Source of the DNA: Pseudescherichia sp031979925
GTDB taxonomy: Bacteria; Pseudomonadota; Gammaproteobacteria; Enterobacterales; Enterobacteriaceae
Assembly: GCF_031979925.1 (NCBI RefSeq)
Contig: NZ_DALZFB010000002.1
Span: forward strand, 434,001 to 498,000
Length of the DNA: 64,000 nucleotides
Direction: 5' to 3'
Positions 9,123 to 16,577 of this stretch are shown one piece after another. The position numbers were made by a program, and so were the translations under genes. Under the pieces are notes generated by a model. The model searched no databases, was not told the DNA's origin, and worked only from the letters and a program-made list of their open reading frames with translations. Within the stretch, counting starts at the first letter, position 1, and the number at the start of each line of letters is the position of its first letter.

Positions 9123-9412
9123 TGTTTCCCCTTATATCCTGCCAACAACCCTATATTATTTGTTCGGTAAAAATCCTTCATCTTCCTCTTGAAGCTAACC
9201 ACTATATTAGCCTGCTTTACGCGCATTTTTAGAAGAAAAGGATGAAAATCTTGCCTGTAAAACTTAATGAGGATGTGTAACGTGCTGAGTGGTAAAGGAG
9301 TCTTTATTTTGCAACAGCGAGGCTTTATGCGTGGCGCGCCGCAACACAGAGAGAATGGCCGTGGCGCTTGAGGCTTTTTGCCTCATAACGTTGAGGTGGT
9401 AAAGATGTGGTG

Positions 9413-9466
9413 AGGCAGAAAGAAGAAAGCCCCGAAGGTCATTTTTCAATTAACCAACGAGGCTTG
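9413..9466 (-). ncRNA. sok: Sok-like antisense RNA
   Basis: Antisense RNA expected to block mok/hok translation. On the minus strand a TAGCAT -10-like element (9477-9472) precedes a stem-loop (9463-9429) with GCCTCG and CGGGGC ends, then a U-rich tail (TTTCTTCTTTCT). This is the layout of Sok in plasmid R1 as I recall it. The RNA would cover the mok ribosome-binding region. The ends are estimates of a few bases' accuracy. No good -35 element was seen. Confidence 0.55.
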
Positions 9467-9471
9467 CTCTT

Positions 9472-9687
9472 ATGCTAGACAACATCAGAGTAGCCGTTTA
9501 CCCGCCGCAAGGCAAGGAGAAGAAGGCGATGAAGCTGCCATGGAACGCTCTCATCTGGTGCGTATTAATTGTCTGTTTAACGCTATTGATATTCACCTGG
9601 CTGACGCGAAAATCACTGTGTGAAATTCGCTACAGAGACGGGAGCAGGGAGGTGGCTGCTTCGATGGCTTACGAATCCGGTAAATAG
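9472..9687 (+). CDS. mok: Mok-type leader/coupling reading frame over hok
   Basis: This 71-codon frame starts 57 bases upstream of hok and is in frame with it, like MokC of E. coli. The N-terminal part (MLDNIRVAVYPP, then QGKEKKA) resembles the MokC leader. In hok/sok systems, translation of mok opens the hok start, and Sok represses hok indirectly through mok. The same DNA therefore gives two nested products. The upstream leader (about 9362 onward, CGCTTGAGGC hairpin) aligns with the R1 hok mRNA 5' end as I recall it. Confidence 0.6.
   Translation: MLDNIRVAVYPPQGKEKKAMKLPWNALIWCVLIVCLTLLIFTWLTRKSLCEIRYRDGSREVAASMAYESGK
9529..9687 (+). CDS. hok: Hok-type type I toxin (52 residues)
   Basis: Small membrane-depolarising toxin, killing its host from inside when Sok RNA is lost. 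The protein begins MKLPWNALIW, has one membrane segment (about residues 7-26, WCVLIVCLTLLIFTWL), then the conserved TRKSLCEIRYRDG and a C-terminal AYESGK. It is nearly identical to Hok of plasmid R1 as I remember it and less like the K-12 chromosomal HokA-E. The start has GGAGAAGG upstream. No frameshift or stop breaks it. Confidence 0.9.
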   Translation: MKLPWNALIWCVLIVCLTLLIFTWLTRKSLCEIRYRDGSREVAASMAYESGK

Positions 9688-9696
9688 CAACCTGGA

Positions 9697-9714
9697 GGCG
9701 GGGGCAACCCCGCC
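9697..9714 (+). other. Hairpin after hok
   Basis: GGCGGGGGCAACCCCGCC, a perfect stem, begins 10 bases after the hok stop and is followed by TTTT. R1 hok mRNA has a comparable hairpin here. It may define the truncated, translatable 3' end of the message after processing. Confidence 0.5.
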
Positions 9715-9756
9715 TTTTCAGGAATGATGTGTCTGAGTATCGCTAGCGCCTTTACA

Positions 9757-9788
9757 AGGGCTGCTGGTTTAGGCCGGCAGCCTTTTTC
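9757..9788 (+). terminator. Terminator and fold-back end of hok mRNA
   Basis: GGCTGC pairs with GCAGCC around a GC-rich loop, then five T residues. In R1 the corresponding 3' end is the fold-back-inhibition element that keeps full-length hok mRNA silent. Its presence suggests the locus is complete. Confidence 0.65.
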
Positions 9789-9790
9789 TA

Positions 9791-10072
9791 TATGAATTCC
9801 TCGCAACCTACTGGGAAGACCTATCGGCGGTGAAGGCGTTTGCCGGGGAGGATTATCATGTGGCGGTGACCTATCCGGACGATGAACAGTTTGAATTGCT
9901 ATCCGATCCCTTCTGTCCCTATTGCAACAAATTCTGGTATCAGGCGCAGCGCTTTATTCAGGACAAACGCATCAGCATGACAACCTTGCTGGTTGGCGTG
10001 ATTCGTCCGGACAGCGGACGGTTCCTTTTGAAAATGAAAACCTGCGATCCTTTAAGCGGCGCAGGTTTTTAA
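9791..10072 (+). pseudogene. Fragment of a DsbG/DsbC-like thioredoxin-fold protein
   Basis: An open stretch without a convincing start reads YEFLATYWEDLSAV, then SDPFCPYCNKFWYQA and TLLVGVIRPDSG. The CPYC motif and the following segment resemble the catalytic domain of DsbG-type disulfide isomerases. The N-terminal dimerisation domain and signal peptide are missing, and the C-terminal end departs from the family after about 75 residues. It begins directly after the hok terminator. I read it as a truncated relic; a short expressed frame from GTG 9830 cannot be excluded. Confidence 0.55.
10039..10070 (+). terminator. Terminator at the end of the Dsb-like fragment
   Basis: AACCTGC pairs with GCAGGTT around a 16-base loop and is followed by TTT. 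It overlaps the 3' end of the remnant frame and may be the old terminator of the lost gene. Confidence 0.6.
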
Positions 10073-10089
10073 CTGGCTTCGTCTGAGCG

Positions 10090-10638
10090 TTAGCTCTGAA
10101 GGTAATCTTCCGTGGATATCACTTTGCCATAGCCAAACTCAAAGGCGGCCATCATTGCAGCATGCACGTGGGCAGCGGGCACGGTGACGTTATTAAAGGT
10201 GAGATCCAACGTGGCACAGGCATCGTGCAGAATGGTGACAGGGTAGCCCATGTCAGCGGCAGCGCGCACGCAAGCATCGACACACATATGACTCATTGCA
10301 CCGACAATAATGAGCTCTTCAACGCCTTGCGCGTCAAGCTGCGCTTTAAGGTCGGTATCGCGAAACGCATTTATATAGTTTTTAACAATAACCGGCTCGT
10401 TTTCCGTTGGGTAAACAGATGGCTGGATCTGTACGCCCTCGGTCCCAGGGGTAAATATCGGTGCATCTTCGCTAGCAAACTCATGGCGAATGTGAAAAAT
10501 AGGATGCCCATGCCGACGGAAGTCGGTAATCACGCGTGCGGCATTGGCTGCAGCAGCTTCAATATTGGTTAAGGGAAGCTTACCGCTGGACAGGTATTCG
10601 TTTTGCAGGTCGATGACAATAAGGCCACGCTTTTTCAT
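10090..10638 (-). CDS. Isochorismatase-family cysteine hydrolase
   Basis: Cytosolic hydrolase of 182 residues in the isochorismatase-like superfamily, which includes nicotinamidases and other amidases. The catalytic triad is visible as D10 (VIDLQ), K86 (VKNYINAF) and C119 (AMSHMCVD), with the cis-peptide region just before the cysteine. Substrate specificity cannot be read from the sequence. It lies downstream of a GlxA-type regulator on the same strand with a 120-base gap. This pairing suggests that the regulator controls it. Confidence 0.85.
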   Translation of the reverse strand: MKKRGLIVIDLQNEYLSSGKLPLTNIEAAAANAARVITDFRRHGHPIFHIRHEFASEDAPIFTPGTEGVQIQPSVYPTENEPVIVKNYINAFRDTDLKAQLDAQGVEELIIVGAMSHMCVDACVRAAADMGYPVTILHDACATLDLTFNNVTVPAAHVHAAMMAAFEFGYGKVISTEDYLQS

Positions 10639-10721
10639 ATATTCTCTCGCTCAATGATATCGTGAGGCTCTATTGTGTCCCGGCTAAGCACTGCTGCTAA
10701 GTGGCTTCAACGACATTATCA

Positions 10722-10751
10722 GAGGCAATAACGACACAACGTTGCTGCCTC
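10722..10751. promoter_or_regulatory. Inverted repeat upstream of the cysteine hydrolase
   Basis: GAGGCA and TGCCTC arms, with an inner ACG/CGT pair, lie in the 120-base gap between the regulator stop and the hydrolase start. The octamer GACATTAT occurs on both sides (10713-10720 and 10756-10763). It could be a binding region for the AraC-type regulator or a terminator hairpin of the regulator gene. No T-run is present. Confidence 0.35.
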
Positions 10752-10758
10752 AAGGACA

Positions 10759-11736
10759 TTATAGAGCTGCCCCAGCGCTAAAGCGGCGGCGGTACTCTCC
10801 AGGCGTCAGGCCCACGATACGGGTAAACACTTTACGGAAGGCCCCGGTGTCATTATAGCCAACCTCCCAGGCCACACTGTCAACCGGCACAGTGCTAAAC
10901 TGGAGCAACTCCCGCGCCCGGCCTACGCGTAGCCGCTGGCAATATTCAGTGCTGGTCATTCCCGTCGCTTTTTGAAAGCGCCGCAGGAAGGTACGCTCTT
11001 CCAGGCTTGCCTGAAGAGCCAGAGCGCTAAGTGAGATATTCTTTGCCTGAGTAGCTTGTAACCAGTGTTGTACTTTCAGTATCGCCGCGTCGCCGTGATC
11101 AAGACGAGGGGAGAATACGCTGTAATAGCGCTGTTCGCGACCAGGTGGGTCAACCAGCAGCATGCGGGCAGTGTGTATCATGACGGTGGGTCCCAGCAGG
11201 CGATCAACCAGCCTGAGTCCAAGATCCGTCCAGGACATAAGTCCTCCTGCAGAGATAATATCCCCATCGTCAATAATGAGCCGATCCGCATCGACAGTAA
11301 TATCAGGAAAGCGCTGCTGTAATAGCTCGGCATATTTCCAGTGGGTGGTCATGCGCCGTCCCGCCATCAGCCCCGTAGCCCCCAGCAAGAAAGCGCCTGC
11401 ACAGATCGACCCCAGCACCACACCTTGTGCATGCCGATCGCGTAACCACTGTGTCAGCCTGTCACTTCTGTCGGGCACCACCGGCGTAGAGAGGGTAGGA
11501 GGTAAGATCAACGCCGACAGCGTACATGAATTGCGGGTGCACACGTCCCACGTAGGGGTCGGGTCCTGCTCTGGTGTCGGCGACTGCCAGTGGGTTACAC
11601 GTAAGACGGTGTGCTGCTGATACGCTGCGGCAATGCCGTTGGCGACGCTGAAAAGATCACTTAACCCTAAAACGGCTGCCTGCTGGACTCCGGGGTAGAG
11701 TAGCAGCCCAATTTCGATCGCCTTCGTCTGGCTCAT
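10759..11736 (-). CDS. GlxA-family transcriptional regulator (DJ-1/PfpI plus AraC HTH)
   Basis: A 325-residue regulator. The N-terminal DJ-1/PfpI-like domain (about residues 8-175) keeps a nucleophile-elbow-like GSICAGAFLLG motif. The C-terminal AraC/XylS domain (about 215-320) contains two helix-turn-helix units, ending GYNDTGAFRKVFTRIVGLTPGEYRRRF. Such proteins usually activate nearby catabolic genes, so the adjacent cysteine hydrolase is the likely target. The ligand is unknown. The stop codon nearly touches the repeats upstream of the hydrolase. Confidence 0.86.
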   Translation of the reverse strand: MSQTKAIEIGLLLYPGVQQAAVLGLSDLFSVANGIAAAYQQHTVLRVTHWQSPTPEQDPTPTWDVCTRNSCTLSALILPPTLSTPVVPDRSDRLTQWLRDRHAQGVVLGSICAGAFLLGATGLMAGRRMTTHWKYAELLQQRFPDITVDADRLIIDDGDIISAGGLMSWTDLGLRLVDRLLGPTVMIHTARMLLVDPPGREQRYYSVFSPRLDHGDAAILKVQHWLQATQAKNISLSALALQASLEERTFLRRFQKATGMTSTEYCQRLRVGRARELLQFSTVPVDSVAWEVGYNDTGAFRKVFTRIVGLTPGEYRRRFSAGAAL

Positions 11737-11761
11737 ATGTCGTTTTCATCTTCACCTGGGT

Positions 11762-11785
11762 GGGAACTGAAGTCTGTTAGTTCCC
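11762..11785. promoter_or_regulatory. Inverted repeat upstream of the GlxA-type regulator
   Basis: GGGAAC-N12-GTTCCC, a perfect 6-base inverted repeat, sits 25 bases upstream of the regulator start. It may be an operator or the base of a leader hairpin. Its function is unknown. Confidence 0.3.
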
Positions 11786-11805
11786 CCGTCGGGTTGCAAG
11801 CAAAT

Positions 11806-11835
11806 AAAAAAGGGAGCCTTTCGGCTCCCTTTTTT
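11806..11835 (-). terminator. Terminator of fhuE
   Basis: Symmetric A6-GGGAGCC-TTTC-GGCTCCC-T6 stem-loop 12 bases past the fhuE stop. It is bidirectional in structure, but the only gene ending here is fhuE on the minus strand. Confidence 0.92.
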
Positions 11836-11847
11836 ACGTACGCGCTA

Positions 11848-14046
11848 TCAGAAGCTGTAGTTAGCGCTGATAGAGAAGTTACGCGGCTCGCCGTAAACAA
11901 CGGTGCGGCTGTCGATGTCGGTCTCGTAGGATTTGTCGAACAGGTTGTCGACGTTGGCCTGCAGGGAGAGCGCTTTGGTGACCTGGTAACGGGCAAACAG
12001 GTCCACCAGTGCATAGCTGCCCTGTTCAGCGCGCAGGGTGCCGTCTGCGACAGCAACGTTAGACCAGACGCGGTTCTGCCAGTTGACGCCGCCGCCAACG
12101 GTCAGATCCTGAATGGCTGGCAGGCGGTAGCTGGTGAACATCTTGACGCTGGTACGCGGCAGGTTCGGGTTAACCGCATCGCCTTCGCCATCGTTTGCCA
12201 CGTAGCGGGTTGCGCCAAAGGTCATCTGCCAGTTATCGGTCAGCGCACCGTTGATCTCAAACTCAACGCCTTTGCTTACCGTGCCGTCCGCTTCGCGATA
12301 GGCGGTCTCGCCGTTGCTGCCAGGAATGACCAGACCGGTAGACTGCGCCAGGTGATCCTGCTCAATGCGGAACACCGCAAGAGAGGTGGTCAGACGGCTG
12401 TTCATCCAGTCGGCCTTCACGCCGGCTTCATAGTTATTACCGGTGATCGGCGACAGGTACTTACGCTGTGCGTCGCGCTCGGTCTGCGGCTTGAAGATCG
12501 AGGTATAGCTGGCGTAGGTAGACCAGCTGTCGTTGATATCAAACACCACCCCTGCGTAAGGAGAGGTGTTGTTCTTCTCCATCTGCTGGTTCAGTGTATC
12601 CAGGTTGTACTTGGTATAGCGTGCACCGAGGATCACGTGCAGCGGATCGGCCAGGGAGATACGGGTCGCTGCATAGACTGACTTCTGGTGAATGGTGTCA
12701 TCCTGAGCCAGGCTCAGCGGGTTCCAGTTAGTCTCCGGGAAGTTGCCGTTGTAACTCGCATAGTTGCCCAACTGGGTATCGCCAATGTTCTCCCACGAGC
12801 TGTAGTAGATGTTGTTCTGGCGCGAGTAGTTAGTACCGATCATCAGCTCGTGCTGGCGGCCAAACAGGTCGTAGGAGCCGTTTGCGAAGGTATCGATAGC
12901 GTCCACTTTACGCTTACCGGTGTTGTAGCCGGTGCCGCCCACGTAAGGGTAGGATGCACCGTACGGGCTGACCATCAGACCCGTGGTACGGTCAACCTGG
13001 CCGTCCAGATAGAGCTGTTTGCTGTCGAGATCCTGTTCGGTATGAGTACCGTTGACGGTCAGCTGCCAGTTGTCGCCCAGCTTCTGCTTCAGGGTCGCGA
13101 AGGTACGTTCGGATTTTTTATCGACATAAGCCCACTCCGGCGCGGTGCTGAAGCTGCGATCCGAGTTAACGCGGGTGCCGTCGGTATACCAGCGTGGAAT
13201 GCCGCCCCAGGTAGGGCTGTTGGAGTTGGTATCCTGATAGTCATAGCCGACGGAGAAGGTCGTCGCGTCGGTCAGATCAACATCCAGCACGCCGTAGAAG
13301 AATTTTTTCTCCTGGCTGTAGCGGTCCAGCCAGCTGTCATTGTGCTGGTAGCCTGACACCATGCGGCCACGGATGCGACCGTCGTCGGTCAGCGGAGTAG
13401 AGAGGTCAGCCACGTAGCGCTGTTTGTTCCAACTGCCGTACTCGGCGGAGACGTTCCCAACAAATTCACGGCTGTCGGCGTGTTTACGCACCATGTTAAT
13501 GGCGGCGGAAGGGTTACCGGAGCCGGTGGTCAGGCCGTTGGCACCGCGAACCACTTCAATACGTTCATACAGGGCGGTATCGGAGAGGGCATCACCCATA
13601 TTCCAGCGGGTCTCAAACAGGGTCGGAATGCCGTCGACCATAAAGTTATCGATCTCAAAACCGCGGGAGTAAAAGTTGGTGCGCTCCGAGTCCGTCGCGC
13701 TTTGGGTAATACCGGTGGTGTTTTTCAGCACGTCGCCGAGGGACTCCAGCTTCTGATCCTGCATACGCTGTTTGCTGATGATGCTCACGGACTGCGGGAT
13801 ATCACGCGGAACCAGCAGCATTTTGGTGCCGGAGGTGGTGGTTTTAACGCTGTAGTCCTGGCTCTCTTCATCGGCATAGCTGCTGGCTGCGGAACCATCA
13901 ACGATAACGGTATCGCCGCTGGTGGTGTCTGGCGTGGCGGCAAAGCCTGTAGCTGGCGCAAGTGCAAAGGCAATACAGACTGCCAGCAGTGACGGAGCGG
14001 CAGCAGGCGGACATTGTCCATCCCTGGCGTGAACGGTGAAAGACAT
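11848..14046 (-). CDS. fhuE: TonB-dependent ferric siderophore receptor FhuE
   Basis: Outer-membrane receptor for ferric coprogen and rhodotorulic acid type siderophores, energised by TonB-ExbBD. A signal peptide occupies about the first 37 residues (AFALAPATGFA, then ATPDTT). A TonB box-like DTVIVDG, the plug domain (DIPQSVSIISKQRM; NPSAAINMVRKHA) and a 22-strand barrel ending in the aromatic SANYSF follow. It is close to E. coli FhuE over its length. The frame can start at TTG 14064, but the ATG at 14046 with AAAAGGG upstream is the better start, giving 732 residues. Confidence 0.94.
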   Translation of the reverse strand: MSFTVHARDGQCPPAAAPSLLAVCIAFALAPATGFAATPDTTSGDTVIVDGSAASSYADEESQDYSVKTTTSGTKMLLVPRDIPQSVSIISKQRMQDQKLESLGDVLKNTTGITQSATDSERTNFYSRGFEIDNFMVDGIPTLFETRWNMGDALSDTALYERIEVVRGANGLTTGSGNPSAAINMVRKHADSREFVGNVSAEYGSWNKQRYVADLSTPLTDDGRIRGRMVSGYQHNDSWLDRYSQEKKFFYGVLDVDLTDATTFSVGYDYQDTNSNSPTWGGIPRWYTDGTRVNSDRSFSTAPEWAYVDKKSERTFATLKQKLGDNWQLTVNGTHTEQDLDSKQLYLDGQVDRTTGLMVSPYGASYPYVGGTGYNTGKRKVDAIDTFANGSYDLFGRQHELMIGTNYSRQNNIYYSSWENIGDTQLGNYASYNGNFPETNWNPLSLAQDDTIHQKSVYAATRISLADPLHVILGARYTKYNLDTLNQQMEKNNTSPYAGVVFDINDSWSTYASYTSIFKPQTERDAQRKYLSPITGNNYEAGVKADWMNSRLTTSLAVFRIEQDHLAQSTGLVIPGSNGETAYREADGTVSKGVEFEINGALTDNWQMTFGATRYVANDGEGDAVNPNLPRTSVKMFTSYRLPAIQDLTVGGGVNWQNRVWSNVAVADGTLRAEQGSYALVDLFARYQVTKALSLQANVDNLFDKSYETDIDSRTVVYGEPRNFSISANYSF

Positions 14047-14140
14047 GGTGAACCCTTTTCGCAAGTTTAATAGTGCGCTCTGACCGATACGTTGCCGATG
14101 CCGAGCGTGCTGTGTTTGTTCTCATGGTGCAATTGCGCAT

Positions 14141-14159
14141 GAAAATGCAAATGCGAAAT
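14141..14159 (-). promoter_or_regulatory. Weak candidate Fur box upstream of fhuE
   Basis: An AT-rich stretch with repeated ATGC/GAAAT hexamers lies about 95 bases upstream of the fhuE start. It matches the 19-base Fur consensus at only about half the positions. fhuE is Fur-regulated in E. coli, so a site is expected, but this one is uncertain. Confidence 0.25.
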
Positions 14160-14361
14160 ATACGCATTCATCTTAGTGCTGTAAACAGATGTAATATTTA
14201 TTAAGTAAATTAGCGGAACGCCGTTAACGGTGAAAAATCAGGCGTAACGGCGGCGCATAATCCTAATGCGTGAAGAAAAGCGGCGTAATAGTTGAAACAT
14301 CAGGATATTCTCGATCATACTCTCTTGTTGAGTCCCGCAGTTATTCATTAAGGAAGACGTC

Positions 14362-14718
14362 ATGGCCGAAGAAACGATTTTCAGTAAAATTATCCGCCGC
14401 GAAATTCCGTCGGATATCGTCTGGCAGGATGAGCTGGTCACGGCATTTCGTGATATCTCTCCGCAAGCGCCAACGCATATCCTCATTGTGCCTAACCTGC
14501 TGATCCCGACGCTAAACGACGTCTCCGAGGCGCACGAGCAGGCGCTGGGGCGTATGCTCACCGTGGCCGCGAAGCTCGCCGCGCAGGAGGGGATTGCCGA
14601 AGATGGCTACCGGGTGATCATGAACTGCAACCGTCATGGCGGCCAGGAGGTGTACCATATTCATCTGCATCTGCTGGGTGGCCGCACGCTGGGTCCGATG
14701 CTGACACATAAAGGTTAA
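14362..14718 (+). CDS. hinT: Purine nucleoside phosphoramidase HinT
   Basis: HIT-family hydrolase that cleaves AMP-lysine and related phosphoramidates. The HIT triad is visible in YHIHLHLLGG, with H99, H101 and the nucleophilic H103. It is 118 residues, one shorter than E. coli as I recall. The ATG follows AAGGA by 6 bases. It is the first gene of a six-gene rightward run (hinT-ycfL-lpoB-thiK-nagZ-ycfP). Confidence 0.97.
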   Translation: MAEETIFSKIIRREIPSDIVWQDELVTAFRDISPQAPTHILIVPNLLIPTLNDVSEAHEQALGRMLTVAAKLAAQEGIAEDGYRVIMNCNRHGGQEVYHIHLHLLGGRTLGPMLTHKG

Positions 14719-14722
14719 GCCC

Positions 14723-15097
14723 ATGCTGAGAGGAGGTCTGGCCGCGCTGCTGGCGCTGGCTGCATTGACCGGCTGTAGCTCACGTCCGGCAATTCCGGTG
14801 AGTGACGATCAGACGCTGGTGATGGAAGCAACCGTACTGGCGGCAGGTATAAACGCAGAAAAACCGGTGCTGAATAACGCTGAGATCCAGCCCTCTGCGT
14901 CCTCAACGCTCTATAACGAACGGGGCGAAACCGTCACCGTAAACTATCGTTTTTTCTGGTATGACGCCAGAGGTCTCGAGATGCATCCGCTGGAAGCGCC
15001 CCGGCGCATCACTATTCCTGCGCATTCATCGGTAACGCTCTACGGCAGCGCCAACTATCTGGGCGCACGTAAAGTGAGACTCTATCTCTATTTGTAA
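14723..15097 (+). CDS. ycfL: YcfL family lipoprotein
   Basis: Predicted lipoprotein of 124 residues. A short signal peptide ends in the lipobox LTGC with the lipidated Cys at residue 18; the next residues are serines, which suggests outer-membrane sorting by the Lol system. The mature part is an immunoglobulin-like all-beta domain (NYRFFWYDARGLEM). Its function is not established. It starts 4 bases after the hinT stop, and in E. coli it also precedes lpoB. Confidence 0.88.
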   Translation: MLRGGLAALLALAALTGCSSRPAIPVSDDQTLVMEATVLAAGINAEKPVLNNAEIQPSASSTLYNERGETVTVNYRFFWYDARGLEMHPLEAPRRITIPAHSSVTLYGSANYLGARKVRLYLYL

Positions 15098-15107
15098 GGG
15101 GTGAATT

Positions 15108-15764
15108 TTGATCAATAAACTGGGTCGTTATGCGCTACTCACGACCGTAGCGATGATCCTTTCGGGATGTATTATGCGGGGCGAGCAGCAGCCAGCGCCG
15201 GTAGAAGAAGCCAAGCCGCAGCCGCAGCAGCCGGTTGAGCAGCCGCAGCCGCAGCCGGTTCCTGAAGTACCGTCCGTGCCGTCGGTGCCATCCCAGCCGG
15301 GTCCTATTGAGCACCAGGATGAAACGGCGCAGCCTGCACCGCGCGAGCGTCATTTTGACTGGAGCGGGGCAGTGTCGCCGATGGTGAGCAAGATGCTGCA
15401 GGCGAGTGGCGCTTCCGGTGGCAGCGTGCTGCTGGTCGACAGCGTCAATAACCGTACCAACGGCTCGTTGAACACCGCCGAAGCGACAGAGGTACTGCGC
15501 GGCGCGCTGGCGAATAACGGGAAATTTACGCTGGTCTCTGCCCAGCAGCTCTCCATGGCTAAGCAGCAGCTTGGCCTGTCGCCACAGGATAGCCTCGGCA
15601 CGCGCAGTAAAGCGATCGGTATCGCCCGTAACGTTGGGGCGCAGTATGTGCTCTATACCAGCGCCTCCGGCAACGTTAATTCCCCCGCGCTACAGATGCA
15701 GCTGATGCTGGTGCAGACGGGCGAGATCGTCTGGTCAGGTAAAGGTGCGGTTCAACAACAGTAA
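15108..15764 (+). CDS. lpoB: Penicillin-binding protein activator LpoB
   Basis: Outer-membrane lipoprotein that reaches through the periplasm to stimulate PBP1b glycosyltransferase and transpeptidase activity. The lipobox LSGC places the lipidated Cys at residue 21. A proline/glutamine-rich linker (about residues 28-75) spans the periplasm, followed by the globular domain (VLLVDSVNNRTNGSLN; SLGTRSKAIGIARNVGA). The start is TTG at 15108 with AAGGGG 7 bases upstream; no ATG fits. Length is 218 residues. The 3' end overlaps thiK by 20 bases. Confidence 0.95.
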   Translation: MINKLGRYALLTTVAMILSGCIMRGEQQPAPVEEAKPQPQQPVEQPQPQPVPEVPSVPSVPSQPGPIEHQDETAQPAPRERHFDWSGAVSPMVSKMLQASGASGGSVLLVDSVNNRTNGSLNTAEATEVLRGALANNGKFTLVSAQQLSMAKQQLGLSPQDSLGTRSKAIGIARNVGAQYVLYTSASGNVNSPALQMQLMLVQTGEIVWSGKGAVQQQ

Positions 15765-16566
15765 TCCTGAGCGTGACGAGATCATGTCACGCTTTTTCCC
15801 CCACGCCGCGCTCGTCGCCAGTCCTGACCATACAGGGCTGAGCGGCGGGAGCTGCGTTATTGTCAACGGCCCGCAGCGGTTGGTACTGCGCCAGCAGCAT
15901 GCAGCCACCACGCCAGCGCCGTTTCTTCGGCAGTACCGCGCCCTGAAGCGACTTCCAGACACGCTTGCACCCCGCCCACAGTGGCTGGGCCAGGGCTGGA
16001 TGGCCGTTGACTATCTTGCAGGCGAAGTCAAAACCACGCTTCCGGATCCCCATCCCCTCGCCGACTTGCTGTATCATCTGCATCAGCAGCCCCGTTTTGG
16101 CTGGCGCATAACCCTGCTGCCGCTGCTGGAGCGCTACTGGCAGGCGTGCGATCCTGCACGTCGTACGCCGCGCTGGCTGGCGCGGCTAAAGCACCTTAAG
16201 CGTGAGCGCGAGCCGGGCGTTATCAGACTGGCTCCGTTACATATGGATGTGCATGCAGGTAATCTGGTACATACCACCTCGGGCCTGCGGCTGATTGACT
16301 GGGAGTATGCCGGTGATGGCGATATCGCTTTGGAGCTGGCCTCGGTCTGGACGACGGATGAGGCCGAGCGCCAGCGTCTTACTCGCGCTTACGCCTGCAT
16401 GGCAAATATAGAGAATACCCGGCTGGCGCGGCAGGTGCAGCGCTGGCGGCCCTGGGTGCTGATGCTGATGGCAGGCTGGTATGAGTGCCGCTGGCAGCAG
16501 ACCGGGGAGCAGCAATTTATTATGTTGGCAAATGAAACATGGTATCAGCTAGAGACAAAAGGATAA
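15745..16566 (+). CDS. thiK: Thiamine kinase
   Basis: Phosphorylates thiamine to thiamine monophosphate in the salvage pathway. It belongs to the choline/aminoglycoside kinase fold, with the Brenner motif HMDVHAGN (166-173) and the metal-binding IDWEYAGDGD (184-193). The GTG at 15745 inside the end of lpoB gives an N-terminus (MRFNNSNPERDE) that aligns with E. coli ThiK, so I keep this 273-residue form. The gene also overlaps the region containing the nagZ ribosome-binding site only at its end. Confidence 0.92.
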   Translation: MRFNNSNPERDEIMSRFFPHAALVASPDHTGLSGGSCVIVNGPQRLVLRQQHAATTPAPFLRQYRALKRLPDTLAPRPQWLGQGWMAVDYLAGEVKTTLPDPHPLADLLYHLHQQPRFGWRITLLPLLERYWQACDPARRTPRWLARLKHLKREREPGVIRLAPLHMDVHAGNLVHTTSGLRLIDWEYAGDGDIALELASVWTTDEAERQRLTRAYACMANIENTRLARQVQRWRPWVLMLMAGWYECRWQQTGEQQFIMLANETWYQLETKG

Positions 16567-16577
16567 GAGAGGTCAGT

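Noticed and set aside
9264..9449. 61-codon minus-strand frame over the hok leader
   Set aside because: It overlaps the structured hok leader and Sok region; no ribosome-binding site seen.
11737..13992. Three long plus-strand frames opposite fhuE
   Set aside because: They mirror the coding bias of fhuE, and lack ribosome-binding sites or motifs.
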